A DNA stretch of 64,000 bases, from positions 124,001-188,000 of the forward strand of contig CANIQT010000002.1 of the NCBI GenBank assembly GCA_947469885.1, written 5' to 3'. The notes under the pieces were generated by a model. That model worked only from the letters and a program-made list of their open reading frames with translations. It was not told the DNA's origin and searched no databases. Origin of the DNA: Bacteroidota bacterium. GTDB lineage: Bacteria; Bacteroidota; Bacteroidia; 2-12-FULL-35-15. Below, piece by piece: positions 34,247-43,800 of this stretch; the stretch's first letter is position 1, and each line of letters begins with the position of its first letter. The position numbers and the translations under genes are program-made.

Positions 34247-36034
34247 ATGAATATTGAACAAATACTTGCTGATAAAACCAAAGAAGCACTCAACGCTCTT
34301 TATAATGGAGAAGTTGCTACCATTTCTTTCGAAAAAACAAACCCTCTTTTTATTGGTGATTTCACGTTAGTGGTATTTAATTTCCTTAAACTTTCGAAAA
34401 AAAAGCCGGAAGAAACGGCAAACGACCTTGGGAATTACCTAAAAACAAATGTTGCTGAAATAGTTGATTTTAATGTGGTGAAAGGATTTTTGAATTTAGT
34501 TGTTTCGGATTCTTACTGGTTAACTTATTTAAAATCCATACAAAATAAACCCTTTATTAGTTCTGAACTACCTGCCGATGCACCAGTTGTTATGGTGGAG
34601 TACTCCTCCCCTAACACCAACAAACCTCTACATCTTGGGCATGTTCGCAATAACCTTTTGGGGTATTCTGTAGCTGAGATATTGAAAGCTGCCGGAAATA
34701 AAGTAGTTAAAACCAACATTGTGAACGACCGTGGAATTCATATTTGCAAAAGTATGTTGGCATGGCAGAAATGGGGAAATGGGGAAACACCTGAATCATC
34801 AGGAATGAAAGGCGACCACTTGGTTGGGAAATATTATGTGTCGTTCGACAAGAATTACAAATCTCAAATTTCAGATTGCAAATTGAAAGGAATGAGTGAT
34901 GAAGATGCAGAAAAAAATGCTCCATTAATGTTGGAGATAAAAGAAATGCTTTTGAAATGGGAACAAGGAGATTCAGATGTTCGCGCTCTTTGGAAGATGA
35001 TGAACGACTGGGTGTATAAGGGTTTTGAAGTTTCTTATAAAATGATGGGAGTTGATTTTGATAAAACCTATTACGAAAGCAATACTTATTTGTTAGGCAA
35101 AAATATTATTGATGATGGATTAGCAAGCGGAGTTTTGAAACGCAGAGAAGATAACTCTGTATATATTGATTTGACTGCTGATGGATTAGATGAAAAAACT
35201 TTATTGCGAAGTGATGGTACTTCGTTATACATGACTCAGGATCTGGGAACTGCTCGTCAACGTTACGAAGAAAACAAATTTGAGATACTTATTTTTACTG
35301 TTGGTAACGAGCAGGATTACCATTTTAAAGTATTAATTTTAATCTTGAATAAGTTGGGTTACGATTGGGCAAAAGGCTTACATCACTTGTCTTACGGTAT
35401 GGTGGAATTGCCGGATGGTAAAATGAAATCGCGGGAAGGAACAGTTGTGGATGCGGATGATTTGATGGAAGAAATGATTAAAACTGCTGCTGCAACTACA
35501 AAAGAACTTGGAAAAGTAGAACATCTTTCGGTAGAAGAAGCAGAAAAATTGTACAAAACAATTGGGATGGGTGCATTGAAATACTTTATCCTGAAAGTGG
35601 ACCCGAAAAAGAAAATGCTTTTTAACCCTGCCGAATCCATTGATTTTAATGGCAACACTGCTCCCTTTATCATGTTTAATTATGTTCGCGTACGGGCAAT
35701 GCTTCGCAAAGCAACTGATGCAGGAGTGTATGATGAGAAGAATTTGATTTCAGAAGACATTACTATTTTACCAAAAGAAAAGGAGCTGATTATTAAATTG
35801 TATAGTTTCAATTCTACATTGAAAGAAGCCGCGAATGGCTTTAGTCCTGCACTGATAGCTAATTATGTGTATGATTTGGCAAAAGAATTTAGCCAGTATT
35901 ATCACGATACCCCTGTATTGAAAGAAGAAAATAAAGCGATAATGAATTTCCGTTTGCATTTTTCAAAAACTATTGGTGATGCTATTAACTCATCTATGAA
36001 GCTTTTAGGTATTGAAGTTCCGGAGAGAATGTAA
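34247..36034 (+). CDS. argS: Arginyl-tRNA synthetase
   Basis: A class I aminoacyl-tRNA synthetase of 595 residues, full length. The N-terminal Add1 domain (1-110) leads to the HIGH-type motif KPLHLGHVRNN near residue 127. The KMSK position has diverged to GKMKSREGTVVDADDL, as usual for ArgRS. The C-terminal anticodon domain ends in LLGIEVPERM. A segment KSQISDCKLKG (about 205-215) resembles the ATTTCAGATT-type repeat seen elsewhere. It fits the usual family length and may be native. Confidence 0.96.
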   Translation: MNIEQILADKTKEALNALYNGEVATISFEKTNPLFIGDFTLVVFNFLKLSKKKPEETANDLGNYLKTNVAEIVDFNVVKGFLNLVVSDSYWLTYLKSIQNKPFISSELPADAPVVMVEYSSPNTNKPLHLGHVRNNLLGYSVAEILKAAGNKVVKTNIVNDRGIHICKSMLAWQKWGNGETPESSGMKGDHLVGKYYVSFDKNYKSQISDCKLKGMSDEDAEKNAPLMLEIKEMLLKWEQGDSDVRALWKMMNDWVYKGFEVSYKMMGVDFDKTYYESNTYLLGKNIIDDGLASGVLKRREDNSVYIDLTADGLDEKTLLRSDGTSLYMTQDLGTARQRYEENKFEILIFTVGNEQDYHFKVLILILNKLGYDWAKGLHHLSYGMVELPDGKMKSREGTVVDADDLMEEMIKTAAATTKELGKVEHLSVEEAEKLYKTIGMGALKYFILKVDPKKKMLFNPAESIDFNGNTAPFIMFNYVRVRAMLRKATDAGVYDEKNLISEDITILPKEKELIIKLYSFNSTLKEAANGFSPALIANYVYDLAKEFSQYYHDTPVLKEENKAIMNFRLHFSKTIGDAINSSMKLLGIEVPERM

Positions 36035-36096
36035 TTGGTCATTAGTCATTAGTCATTGGTAATACGAAACCACTAATGACCAATGACAATTGACTA
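36034..36096. repeat. GTCATTAG inverted clusters between argS and the phosphatase gene
   Basis: GTCATTAGTCATTAGTCATT faces ACTAATGACCAATGAC across a 13-base centre. It can fold into a stem between the two convergent genes and may help terminate both. Confidence 0.7.
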
Positions 36097-37179
36097 AAGC
36101 TTAAACCCAATTACCAATACATCATCCGTCTGTTCCATATTTCCTTTCCAGTTAATAAAATATTCTTTCAAGTGATTTCCTTGCTCATACATGGTTTTAT
36201 TCTGAACAGATAAAATGGTTTCTTTAAATCTTTTGGTCATCATTTTTTTATCATGAGTACTAAACTGGTCAGCAAAACCATCAGTAGAAAGATAAAAGAT
36301 ATCACCGTGGTGATAATTGATGGTATGAGTTTGAAATGATGCCGGTGTGTCGCGAAGCCCACCAATAGCTGTTTTAGTGGCTTTTGTCTCCTCAAGCCTC
36401 ACCCCCTGCCCCTCTCCAAAGGAGAGGGGAGCACCACGCACAAGCCAAAGCGGACGGTTAGCACCTGCATATTGAATGGTTTTGGATTCTTTATTGATAA
36501 CACATAAACAAATGTCCATTCCGTCACGGGTGGAAGTTTGGTGATTATCCTGTCTTAATATCAACCGGACATTGGTATCAAGTTGTTCCAATATTTTTCC
36601 CGGGTCGGTAAAACCTTTTTGCATCACTATTTCTTCCAGCAATATATTTCCTATCATACTCATAAATGCTCCGGGAACTCCGTGTCCTGTGCAATCGACT
36701 GCAGCGATAAATATAATTTCAGATTTTAGATTTGAAATTTCAGATTGAAGTTCGGAATTTGAAATTTGAAATTTGGAATTTGTTTTTCCCATCCAATAAA
36801 AATCTCCGCTAACAATATCTTTAGGTTGAAAGAAAACAAAACTCTCTGGAAGTGCTGATTTAATTTCCTGTTCAGGTGGTAAAATGGCTTTTTGAATTCG
36901 TTCGGCATAACTGATGCTGTCCATCACTTCTTTGTGGCGGGCTTCTACTTCTTGTTTCAGTTTGTCAATGCGTTCTTTTTCTTTATGTATGGCTGAGCTT
37001 TGTTCCCATAGCTTCGTGTTTTTTTCTTCTATCTTCTTTTTTTCGCTTTCAATGTGCTCCTTTTCAATGGTCATTTCTTCCAACTGAGCATCCATTTCCT
37101 TTTTTTGTTTGAGGAGTTTTTCGTTGAGCTCCATAAGGAGTTTTTGGCGGGCAATGGTGTTATCTTGTTCGGAGGACAT
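36094..37179 (-). CDS. SpoIIE/RsbU-type serine phosphatase with coiled-coil N-terminus
   Basis: This 361-residue cytosolic protein has a long charged coiled coil (about 5-85) ahead of a PP2C-like SpoIIE domain. Catalytic features are AILPPEQEIKSALPESFVFF, DIVSGDFYWMG (metal Asp) and FIAAVDCTGHGVPGAFMSM (metal Asp and Gly loop); DGFADQF near the end has the last Asp. It should dephosphorylate an anti-sigma-factor antagonist or similar partner. Two in-frame inserts look repeat-derived: SKFQISNSELQSEISNLKSE (36718-36782) before FIAAVD, and GAPLSFGEGQGVRLEE from a CCTCACCCC repeat (36397-36433). Confidence 0.88.
   Translation of the reverse strand: MSSEQDNTIARQKLLMELNEKLLKQKKEMDAQLEEMTIEKEHIESEKKKIEEKNTKLWEQSSAIHKEKERIDKLKQEVEARHKEVMDSISYAERIQKAILPPEQEIKSALPESFVFFQPKDIVSGDFYWMGKTNSKFQISNSELQSEISNLKSEIIFIAAVDCTGHGVPGAFMSMIGNILLEEIVMQKGFTDPGKILEQLDTNVRLILRQDNHQTSTRDGMDICLCVINKESKTIQYAGANRPLWLVRGAPLSFGEGQGVRLEETKATKTAIGGLRDTPASFQTHTINYHHGDIFYLSTDGFADQFSTHDKKMMTKRFKETILSVQNKTMYEQGNHLKEYFINWKGNMEQTDDVLVIGFKL
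36397..36433. repeat. CCTCACCCC palindromic repeat inside a coding region, copy 4
   Basis: GCCTCACCCCCTGCCCCTCT and the CCAAAGGAGAGGGGAGC arm give a hairpin. It lies wholly in the SpoIIE-type gene and is translated as APLSFGEGQGVRL. Confidence 0.85.
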
Positions 37180-37280
37180 GGTTTTTTTGCTTCTATATAT
37201 TATGGTGTAAAAGTATTAAAAGAATTTTAGAATTGTTGATTTTTGGAATTTTTGAATGAAAATGGGTTTTAAGGTTTTAA

Positions 37281-37340
37281 TGGTGGCGGGACGCCCCCTA
37301 ATAATCGTCACCCCGATGAAAAAAATCGTGGCGACTGCGG
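37281..37340. repeat. GGA-triloop hairpin repeat, copy 3
   Basis: GGTGGCGGGACGCC, then AATAATCGTCAC and GTGGCGACTGCGG, match the copy at 9651-9705. It lies directly upstream of the second heptad-coding array. Confidence 0.7.
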
Positions 37341-37345
37341 ATTAG

Positions 37346-37475
37346 TTGCTTTTTGGTGAAAATGTAGCCCTGTATGGTAAAAACAAGATGACAGAACTCT
37401 CCCGCAAGACCTCAGAACTCTCCCGCAAGATGACAGAACTCTCCCGCAAGACTAAGGAACTCAAACGCAAGATGA
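37346..37475 (+). repeat. Second heptad-coding 21-bp array with shared leader
   Basis: The leader encodes LFGENVALYGKNKM, nearly identical to the one at 8100-8141. It is followed by units TELSRKT, SELSRKM, TELSRKT and KELKRKM, each 21 bases. A strong terminator begins right after the last unit, so the open frame running on to 37669 is not a real extension. If translated, the product would be about 45 residues. The region 37180-37534 holds no other gene. Confidence 0.7.
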
Positions 37476-37514
37476 AAAAAATCCTGCTCTTTTTTCAAAG
37501 AGCAGGATTTTTTG
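37474..37514 (+). terminator. Rho-independent terminator after the heptad array
   Basis: AAAAAATCCTGCTCTTT and AAAGAGCAGGATTTTTT form a long perfect stem that can act in both directions. It lies between the array and the minus-strand gene ending at 37535. Confidence 0.88.
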
Positions 37515-37534
37515 GGGAATGTAATCTGGGTATA

Positions 37535-38395
37535 TTATGGAATAAACTTTATAACTTTTGTGCCTTTGTCAGTAATGGTTTGAAGAAAATAAACTCCTTT
37601 TTCCATGAAGCTGGTATTTATTTGTGCAGTAGTGTTGTTTGGTTCACTTCTCAAAACAGCATTTCCTAATACATCATAAACAGTAGTGGACGAGATAACC
37701 TGGCCGGGAGCAGAAATGGTGATAAAAGGAGAGTCCGGATTGTGAAGCAAGCTGATACCGGATGATTGTGAATGAAGCTCATTTACATTAACCGGAAGTG
37801 TATAATAAACAGTGATACGAATGTGGTCAACATTTGCAGTTTGAACTGAATTAGCAGAATTTTTGACTGCCAGAGAAAGTCCAAACTCTGAGTCATTGAC
37901 ATCGCTTGGTGTCCACGAAGAAGCCCATAAATCAGTGGGACCGCCATACACCACATAATTACTGACATTACTCCAAAAGGCAGGCAGTTTTTTATTCTGC
38001 CCTATTGTAGTTCCTACAGCAGTCATTAACTGAACAATAGAATCTTTGATAGCCGGATTACCTACTGAGCCACTACCTGAACTTCTTTTGATTTCAGCTT
38101 TAATGCCTGTAATAGTAGCATTAGCAGGAATGCTGAATCCAAAATCGCTGACGTATAATTCCCGTGAAGTGTAACAAGCACTTTGAAAACAACTCGGATA
38201 AGCAGTAAGGTTTACATAGGCATCTAAACCATTGTTTGTAAAAGCATCCGAAAAATTATTCCATTCGGAACCGGTGCACGACAAACATCCTGCTGATTCT
38301 TCGGTACCTGCTGCAGGGTCATTTGGACCTTGAGTCTGAGCAAATGAAATGAAAAACCAACAAAAAAAAGATAAGGAGAGAATTGTTTTTTTCAT
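37535..38395 (-). CDS. Secreted protein with type IX sorting domain
   Basis: A 286-residue protein with a signal peptide ending SFAQT. The N-terminal ~190 residues form a beta-sandwich-like domain with a C-x-x-C pair (AGCLSCTGSEWNNFS) and IPANATITGIKAEIKRSSG, similar to modules with a jelly-roll fold found in Bacteroidota surface proteins. The last ~75 residues are the sorting tail: TTVYDVLGNAVLRSE, then FMEKGVYFLQTITDKGTKV. No enzymatic motif is seen. It is a single gene. Confidence 0.8.
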   Translation of the reverse strand: MKKTILSLSFFCWFFISFAQTQGPNDPAAGTEESAGCLSCTGSEWNNFSDAFTNNGLDAYVNLTAYPSCFQSACYTSRELYVSDFGFSIPANATITGIKAEIKRSSGSGSVGNPAIKDSIVQLMTAVGTTIGQNKKLPAFWSNVSNYVVYGGPTDLWASSWTPSDVNDSEFGLSLAVKNSANSVQTANVDHIRITVYYTLPVNVNELHSQSSGISLLHNPDSPFITISAPGQVISSTTVYDVLGNAVLRSEPNNTTAQINTSFMEKGVYFLQTITDKGTKVIKFIP

Positions 38396-38458
38396 GATAG
38401 AATAGTATCAGGTTTTAGAAAAAATAACTGTAATACAAAAGTATAAATTTTTTTTCGG

Positions 38459-39658
38459 TTATTGTTTATATTCATAAAAATCACTTGTATTGTTTCCTGT
38501 ATTGTCATATCCAGTACCTATGAAAGCGTTGTCACCTATCGAAAAACCTGTAGCATCCACTCTGCTTGTGCCTGGAAAATCGGATTTATGCAACCAACTG
38601 TTAGAAAAAGGAGTGTATTCCCAAATGTCTTTTCTGTAATTGCCGTTATCATCCTGTCCCGCACCAATGTATGCTTTTCCATTCATTGAAAAACCAAAAG
38701 ATGAGAAACGGTATCCACCAAAAGTTGCGATAGGAGACCAGGAATTTGTGATAGAATTATATTCCCAAAAATCATTGGTATAATTCAATGTTGAATCAAT
38801 ACCGGTACCAATATATCCTGAGTTGCTAATTGAAAACCCTACCGCTCCCTGACGCGAACTCCCCGAAAAATTTGCCATACTCAGCCACACATTAGTTACA
38901 GGGTTGTATTGCCAAAAATCATTAGAATAACCAACAGTAGAACTGATAGAGCCTGTTCCGATATATCCTTTTCCGTTTATTGCAAACCCAACAGCCCTGT
39001 ACCTGCCGATTGGCAGCGGTGCTTTTAAATTCCACTGATTACTAACAGGGTCGTATTCCCAGAAATCATTAAGTCGGTTAGAAGCGGCATCTTCACCTGT
39101 TCCCAAGTACCCTTTATTACTAATTGAAAAACCTACTGCTCCTGCTCTTGCTACACCCCCAATATCAGCTTTCTGAGTCCATGAGCTTGTTTCGGGGTCG
39201 AATTCCCATAAATCCTTAAAAATATTGACCGTATTATGACCTGTGCTGATGTATCCTTTATTTCCAGTTGAAAAAGAAACAGCAGCAGCTCTTCCAACAG
39301 GAAAATTAGTTTGCCTGCACCACTCGTTTGAAACACAACCCAATGTTACTGCCAAACACGAAGCGTCACTGCTTTCTTCTTTGCTGTTATTGGCACGAAC
39401 ACAAATAGTTCCTGCATGTTTTCCAAAGTTAACAGTAATAGAGGTAGTTCCTTGCCCGCTTGCTATTGTTGCATCATCAGGAACGCTCCACATATAATAA
39501 GATACGTCATTAACAGCTGCGATAGAATATTGAAAGCCTTTAGCACCCATGCAAAAATTGGTTGGTCCGGTAATAGGTGCGGGAGTTGGTGGTATTACGC
39601 GTTTGCAGGAGAAAGATATTATCGCACAAAGCAGGAAGAGAAGTTTTAAGTTTTTCAT
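38459..39658 (-). CDS. Kelch-repeat lipoprotein with PKD-like domain
   Basis: A 399-residue lipoprotein with lipobox ISFSC (about Cys18). An Ig/PKD-like module (about 25-110, ITGPTNFCMGAKGFQYSI) is followed by about six Kelch blades of roughly 48 residues, each with a GYIGTG-type turn and a NDFWEYDPVSNQW strand. A Kelch beta-propeller usually mediates binding at the cell surface. It lies 61 bases after the barrel gene ending at 39720 on the same strand and may belong to the same transcript. Confidence 0.82.
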   Translation of the reverse strand: MKNLKLLFLLCAIISFSCKRVIPPTPAPITGPTNFCMGAKGFQYSIAAVNDVSYYMWSVPDDATIASGQGTTSITVNFGKHAGTICVRANNSKEESSDASCLAVTLGCVSNEWCRQTNFPVGRAAAVSFSTGNKGYISTGHNTVNIFKDLWEFDPETSSWTQKADIGGVARAGAVGFSISNKGYLGTGEDAASNRLNDFWEYDPVSNQWNLKAPLPIGRYRAVGFAINGKGYIGTGSISSTVGYSNDFWQYNPVTNVWLSMANFSGSSRQGAVGFSISNSGYIGTGIDSTLNYTNDFWEYNSITNSWSPIATFGGYRFSSFGFSMNGKAYIGAGQDDNGNYRKDIWEYTPFSNSWLHKSDFPGTSRVDATGFSIGDNAFIGTGYDNTGNNTSDFYEYKQ

Positions 39659-39719
39659 CTTGTTAAATTGTTATATTGTTTCAAATCTAAATCAATTTTA
39701 GAATTTAGAATTTAAACAG

Positions 39720-40817
39720 TTATTTTTTTTTTCTGATTTTAGTATTAAAGGTGTATGATATTACTCCACCAAATTCGAATTTACTTAGCCTTACTGCATT
39801 GTCGATGTATTTGTAATCATTTATTAAAGAGGAATTATTGAACCGGGTTTTAGAATTGTTGAAGCTGCCTATGCCTCCTGTATATCGCATGTCAACTGAT
39901 AATGCAAAACGTTTGAATCGAATGCCTGCACCACCTCCTGCTTCCCACTCCCAGGTACTTATATTCCTCATTTTAATCATGTCTATGCCATCGGCCGAAA
40001 TAGTGGTATCGGAAGTTTGTCCGGTATAGATGTTGGTTTTATCGTACTTCAGTTCAATTGTTGCAGAAGAAGAGGCTAAGCCTAAATATCCCATACCGAG
40101 CGTTCCGTAAGCAAAAATATTTTTGCTTCCAAGATTGATATATTTTTTAATGAAGAGGGGCATTTCTAAAAACACCATGCGTTCGTTGTACTTTAGTGTC
40201 CAGCCGTTTTTAGATAAAACACGGTGAGGAGCTAAATAGAAACTTCCGATTTCTCCATTTATTGATAAGTTTGTTATTGGCAGAAATTCGAACCATACAT
40301 TATAGTTAATAAAACCAGCTATTTTGTCGAACGGGATACTATAATCAACATCAGTAAGAACCGAATAAGTTTTGGTGGTTTTAAAATAAGGAGTTACTGA
40401 CATACTCCTTATGCCCAATGTAAACAGGGGGTGTACGTCAAATTTTTTTATCAGCCTGTTAAAATCTTCGGTATTATTTTCTTCTTTTAATTCGTAATTT
40501 GGATTTCTCCTCAACATTTGAAATGCTGTGGAATCGGCACCCATTACGTTATCTGTTTCCAATTGATTTTTAATTAATAATTCGTACACATCCTGTTTAT
40601 GATATTTGTTGAGTACAAATTTAGTTTGAATAATTTCATTCAACAGTTTTTCCGATTCGAAATAGGAACTGGAATTAAATAACATTTGTGCTTCTTCAAA
40701 TTTTTTATCATTTTCGGTATCTCCAAATTTTATTTTTACATTTCGTTGAGCAAAAAATGTATTGGCTAAGGCAGTGAGCAAAAGAAAGAAAAAATATTGT
40801 TTAAAATGCAATTTCAT
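39720..40817 (-). CDS. Putative outer-membrane beta-barrel protein
   Basis: A 365-residue protein with a signal peptide (ending NTFFAQ). A helical domain (about 25-125, possibly TPR-like: KFEEAQMLFNSSSYFESEKL) precedes about ten amphipathic strands such as IAGFINYNVWFEFLP, NIFAYGTLGMGYLGLA and FKRFALSVDMRYTGG, ending in FEFGGVISYTFNTKIR. Its start overlaps the stop of the nSTAND1 gene (ATGA), so the two are translationally coupled. It probably works with that NTPase, which is unusual because one is in the outer membrane and the other is mainly cytoplasmic. Confidence 0.72.
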   Translation of the reverse strand: MKLHFKQYFFFLLLTALANTFFAQRNVKIKFGDTENDKKFEEAQMLFNSSSYFESEKLLNEIIQTKFVLNKYHKQDVYELLIKNQLETDNVMGADSTAFQMLRRNPNYELKEENNTEDFNRLIKKFDVHPLFTLGIRSMSVTPYFKTTKTYSVLTDVDYSIPFDKIAGFINYNVWFEFLPITNLSINGEIGSFYLAPHRVLSKNGWTLKYNERMVFLEMPLFIKKYINLGSKNIFAYGTLGMGYLGLASSSATIELKYDKTNIYTGQTSDTTISADGIDMIKMRNISTWEWEAGGGAGIRFKRFALSVDMRYTGGIGSFNNSKTRFNNSSLINDYKYIDNAVRLSKFEFGGVISYTFNTKIRKKK

Positions 40818-43800
40818 TTTTTACAATTTAAAGGTTTGTACTCTATATCATAGCCAAAATTATGTATCCATTCTTCTGTTGTTAAATCGCGCTTAACCTG
40901 ACCACATAATTCTTTATAAGTTTTATTACAGTCTGAATGAAACTGCCGGAAAGTATGGTCGGCTAAAGCTGTAAAAACATCACCATTATTATCAACATAA
41001 ATAGATTTAATTTGAGAACGAAATAAAATGGAAACATTGTAAACAATTTCATTTTTAAAATTTAATATTCCCAACTTATTATCTGAACTGGCAGTAGCAA
41101 GTATTGAATTTTCCTCATCATAAAAAAGTTTTTTAATAATTGTTTTTGAAACAAAATAATACACACTTGTACCTTTAAATTTGTTTTCGTTTTTAGTAAA
41201 CTTTGCAATTACCCCGTTAGAAAAGCCTGCAAAGAATGCATTCCCACTTTTATCGGTAGCAATGGAATAAGGCAGGAGTTCCTTTTTGCCACCAAAATAA
41301 ATTTCGGTTTTTTCTCCATCTGATGCAAATTGATAAATATTGCCTTTTACAGTGCCTATCAAACATGTATTGGTATTTAAAGCAGCGAACGAAAGAACCT
41401 GCTCCTTTAATTCAAAAGTTTTTTCAGGAGTTTTATCTTTGCTGTTATAAATATATACAATACCACTTTTTGAAACAATAAGAAATTTTTCCCCGTTATA
41501 TAGTGGCATTGCGCCCCACATCATTCCGCCAAAATTATCAAATTGCATAATTAAAACAACTTTGCCATTTTTTATGGAGTAGGCGGAAACACTATTTGTT
41601 TTATTTTCGGTAAATAATGTTTTGGATTTTTCATCTATAAATACATTTTCAAAATTAGGAGTTGTTAATTCTTTTAGTTTTTCATTTCCTAAATTTTTAG
41701 TTGAAAATGCAATGGTTTTAATTAACGCATTATTTTTAATTACAGAAGGATTGGGTTGGTTCCTGTTCATCGTTCCTTTTTTAGTTAATTTATCCCATTC
41801 ATAAAGCTCTCCAACATTGCCTAAAGAAAATAATGCATTATCGGAGGCTTCTGTAATAACCAATTGGTCATCATAAGAAGAAGAGTTAAAATTATAGTAA
41901 TCTCTTCCATTCAGATAATAATTTGCCTCCACAAATCCATTGTAAATAACATTGTCCAGTACTTCTCCATTAACTTCTTTGTGTAAGTCCCAAGCATGCA
42001 GAGCAAACAAAGCAGAGAGAGTATCTTTGGCCCCTTGCGGGTTTGCAGCCATGTACGCCATTTGTTGAGATAGTGCTTTGAATGAAAGCGTTTTTGTTCT
42101 TGCTTCGGAAGTCATTGCCTTTTCCTTTTGTTCATCTGCAATTTTCATTTGGTTCATTGCATTTGTCATTTCGGTGTTAGCTCTTGCGTATTGCTCGTTT
42201 GCATAGGCTGAATTTTTTTCGGCTAATGCTTTTGCTTGTGCAGACACGCCTAATTGTTCGGCTAAACTTTTTGCAACAATAAAAGACTGTTGTTGATAGA
42301 CATAGGCTTTTGTTTCATTTTCTTTTGCTTTTGCTTTTTCTTTTTCTGCCTCCACTTTCAATTTAATGGCTTGGAGCTTGGATTTTTCGACTTCTTTTCT
42401 TTTTTGTTCGGCTAGTTGTGTTTGTTGGGTGGCATAATTTTTTTGGTTAAATGCCCAAATGGTTAATCCAGATAAAACAAGCATGACTGCAAAGGATGCG
42501 GCTAATAAAATTCTGTTAAATCTTTTCTTTCGTGATTCAATATTTTTTATTTCTTCTCTGCTTTGTTTTAAATAAGAAACACTACTTGCAATTTTTGTTT
42601 TTGCTTTTATGAATTTATCTTCGGTTGAATCAATGCTTTCGTCATACTTCACTAACCAGTACTCATTGATAAAAGAATTTTTAAACCACGATTCGAATTG
42701 CTCTAAAGGTCCTAATGATAAAAGGAAACGGGAAGACATGTTGTTCTCTTGCCATCGCAACAATTGTTTATTAAAGTCAACGTAATCGTTTAAGTGCTGT
42801 TCATCTTCTTCCACCCATTGGTGCAACTTTTTCCAGTTACGAATCAAGGCTTCGTGTGTTATATCAATAACGGAATCGTTGTTCAAATTTTCGACCTTAC
42901 TGAAAAATGGGTTTATCAAGGTATTGCCCTGTTCACGGTATTTTCTCAAAAGAATATTTATTTCATTTATACCTATCGAAGGAATATTAATATTTCCTAT
43001 CAAATCTTTAACACTTGTGCGGTGTCGCACAGAGCGGCCTTCATCAATTTTGGTTAAGGTCTGAAAAGAACGTTTTAAAGCAAGTTGAATTGTTTCGAGA
43101 TCAAAATCTCCTTTGTTTTTTTCCATCATTACATTTACTGAATCGGCAAAGAGTTCATCAGCATGTGCATTGATAACGTTTTGTAAAGAAGGATGTTGAT
43201 AGTGTTCTTTTTTATAAGAAGGAAGTTTATCGAAAAATTGATTGAACTGTATTCTGTTATTTTCGGAAAGTTCCAAAGGGTCAATTCCGCCTGCCATTGC
43301 TAGGTGAATCAAATCCATCTCTTCATTATTTTCTCGTGCAATGTTCCATATACGGTTAAGGGCATGTTGAATAATTGGCAACTGGTCGGCACCATCAGCA
43401 GCGGCTGAAGTCATATAATTTACCAACTGTTCGGAGATGCTGTCTCCATTTAGCAATGCGGGCTCAAGGATGATTTTTTCCATGTCTTCGCGTTTCAATC
43501 TGGGAATAAAGAAATGAGAAAATCCGACCAGCTCTGGCAATCCCCGGAATGCAGAACTGTTGCCGATAAAATCGGCACGCATTGTAAACACAATGTAAAT
43601 AGGTAGTTTTTGTTCGTTGGCAACTCTTACTGTTTCTGTAAGCAGGTTGATGGCTATCTCTGATTCGGCTGTTGGTTCTCCGTTGTAAAAGTTTTCGGTG
43701 TTGGTAAAAAATTCTTCGAACTGGTCGACAAGGATAAATAAGTTGGCTGCTTTTGCTCTTCTTGCTTTTTTACCTTCCAGCGATAAGTTCTGCCAATCCT

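Noticed and set aside
34860-34905. Repeat insertion in argS (KSQISDCKLKG)
   Set aside because: The DNA resembles the ATTTCAGATT-type repeat, but the segment fits the usual ArgRS length, so insertion cannot be claimed without alignment.
37346-37669. 107-codon ORF extending beyond the second heptad array
   Set aside because: The frame runs through a strong terminator hairpin and into the antisense of the sorting-domain gene, so only the part to about 37475 could be meaningful.
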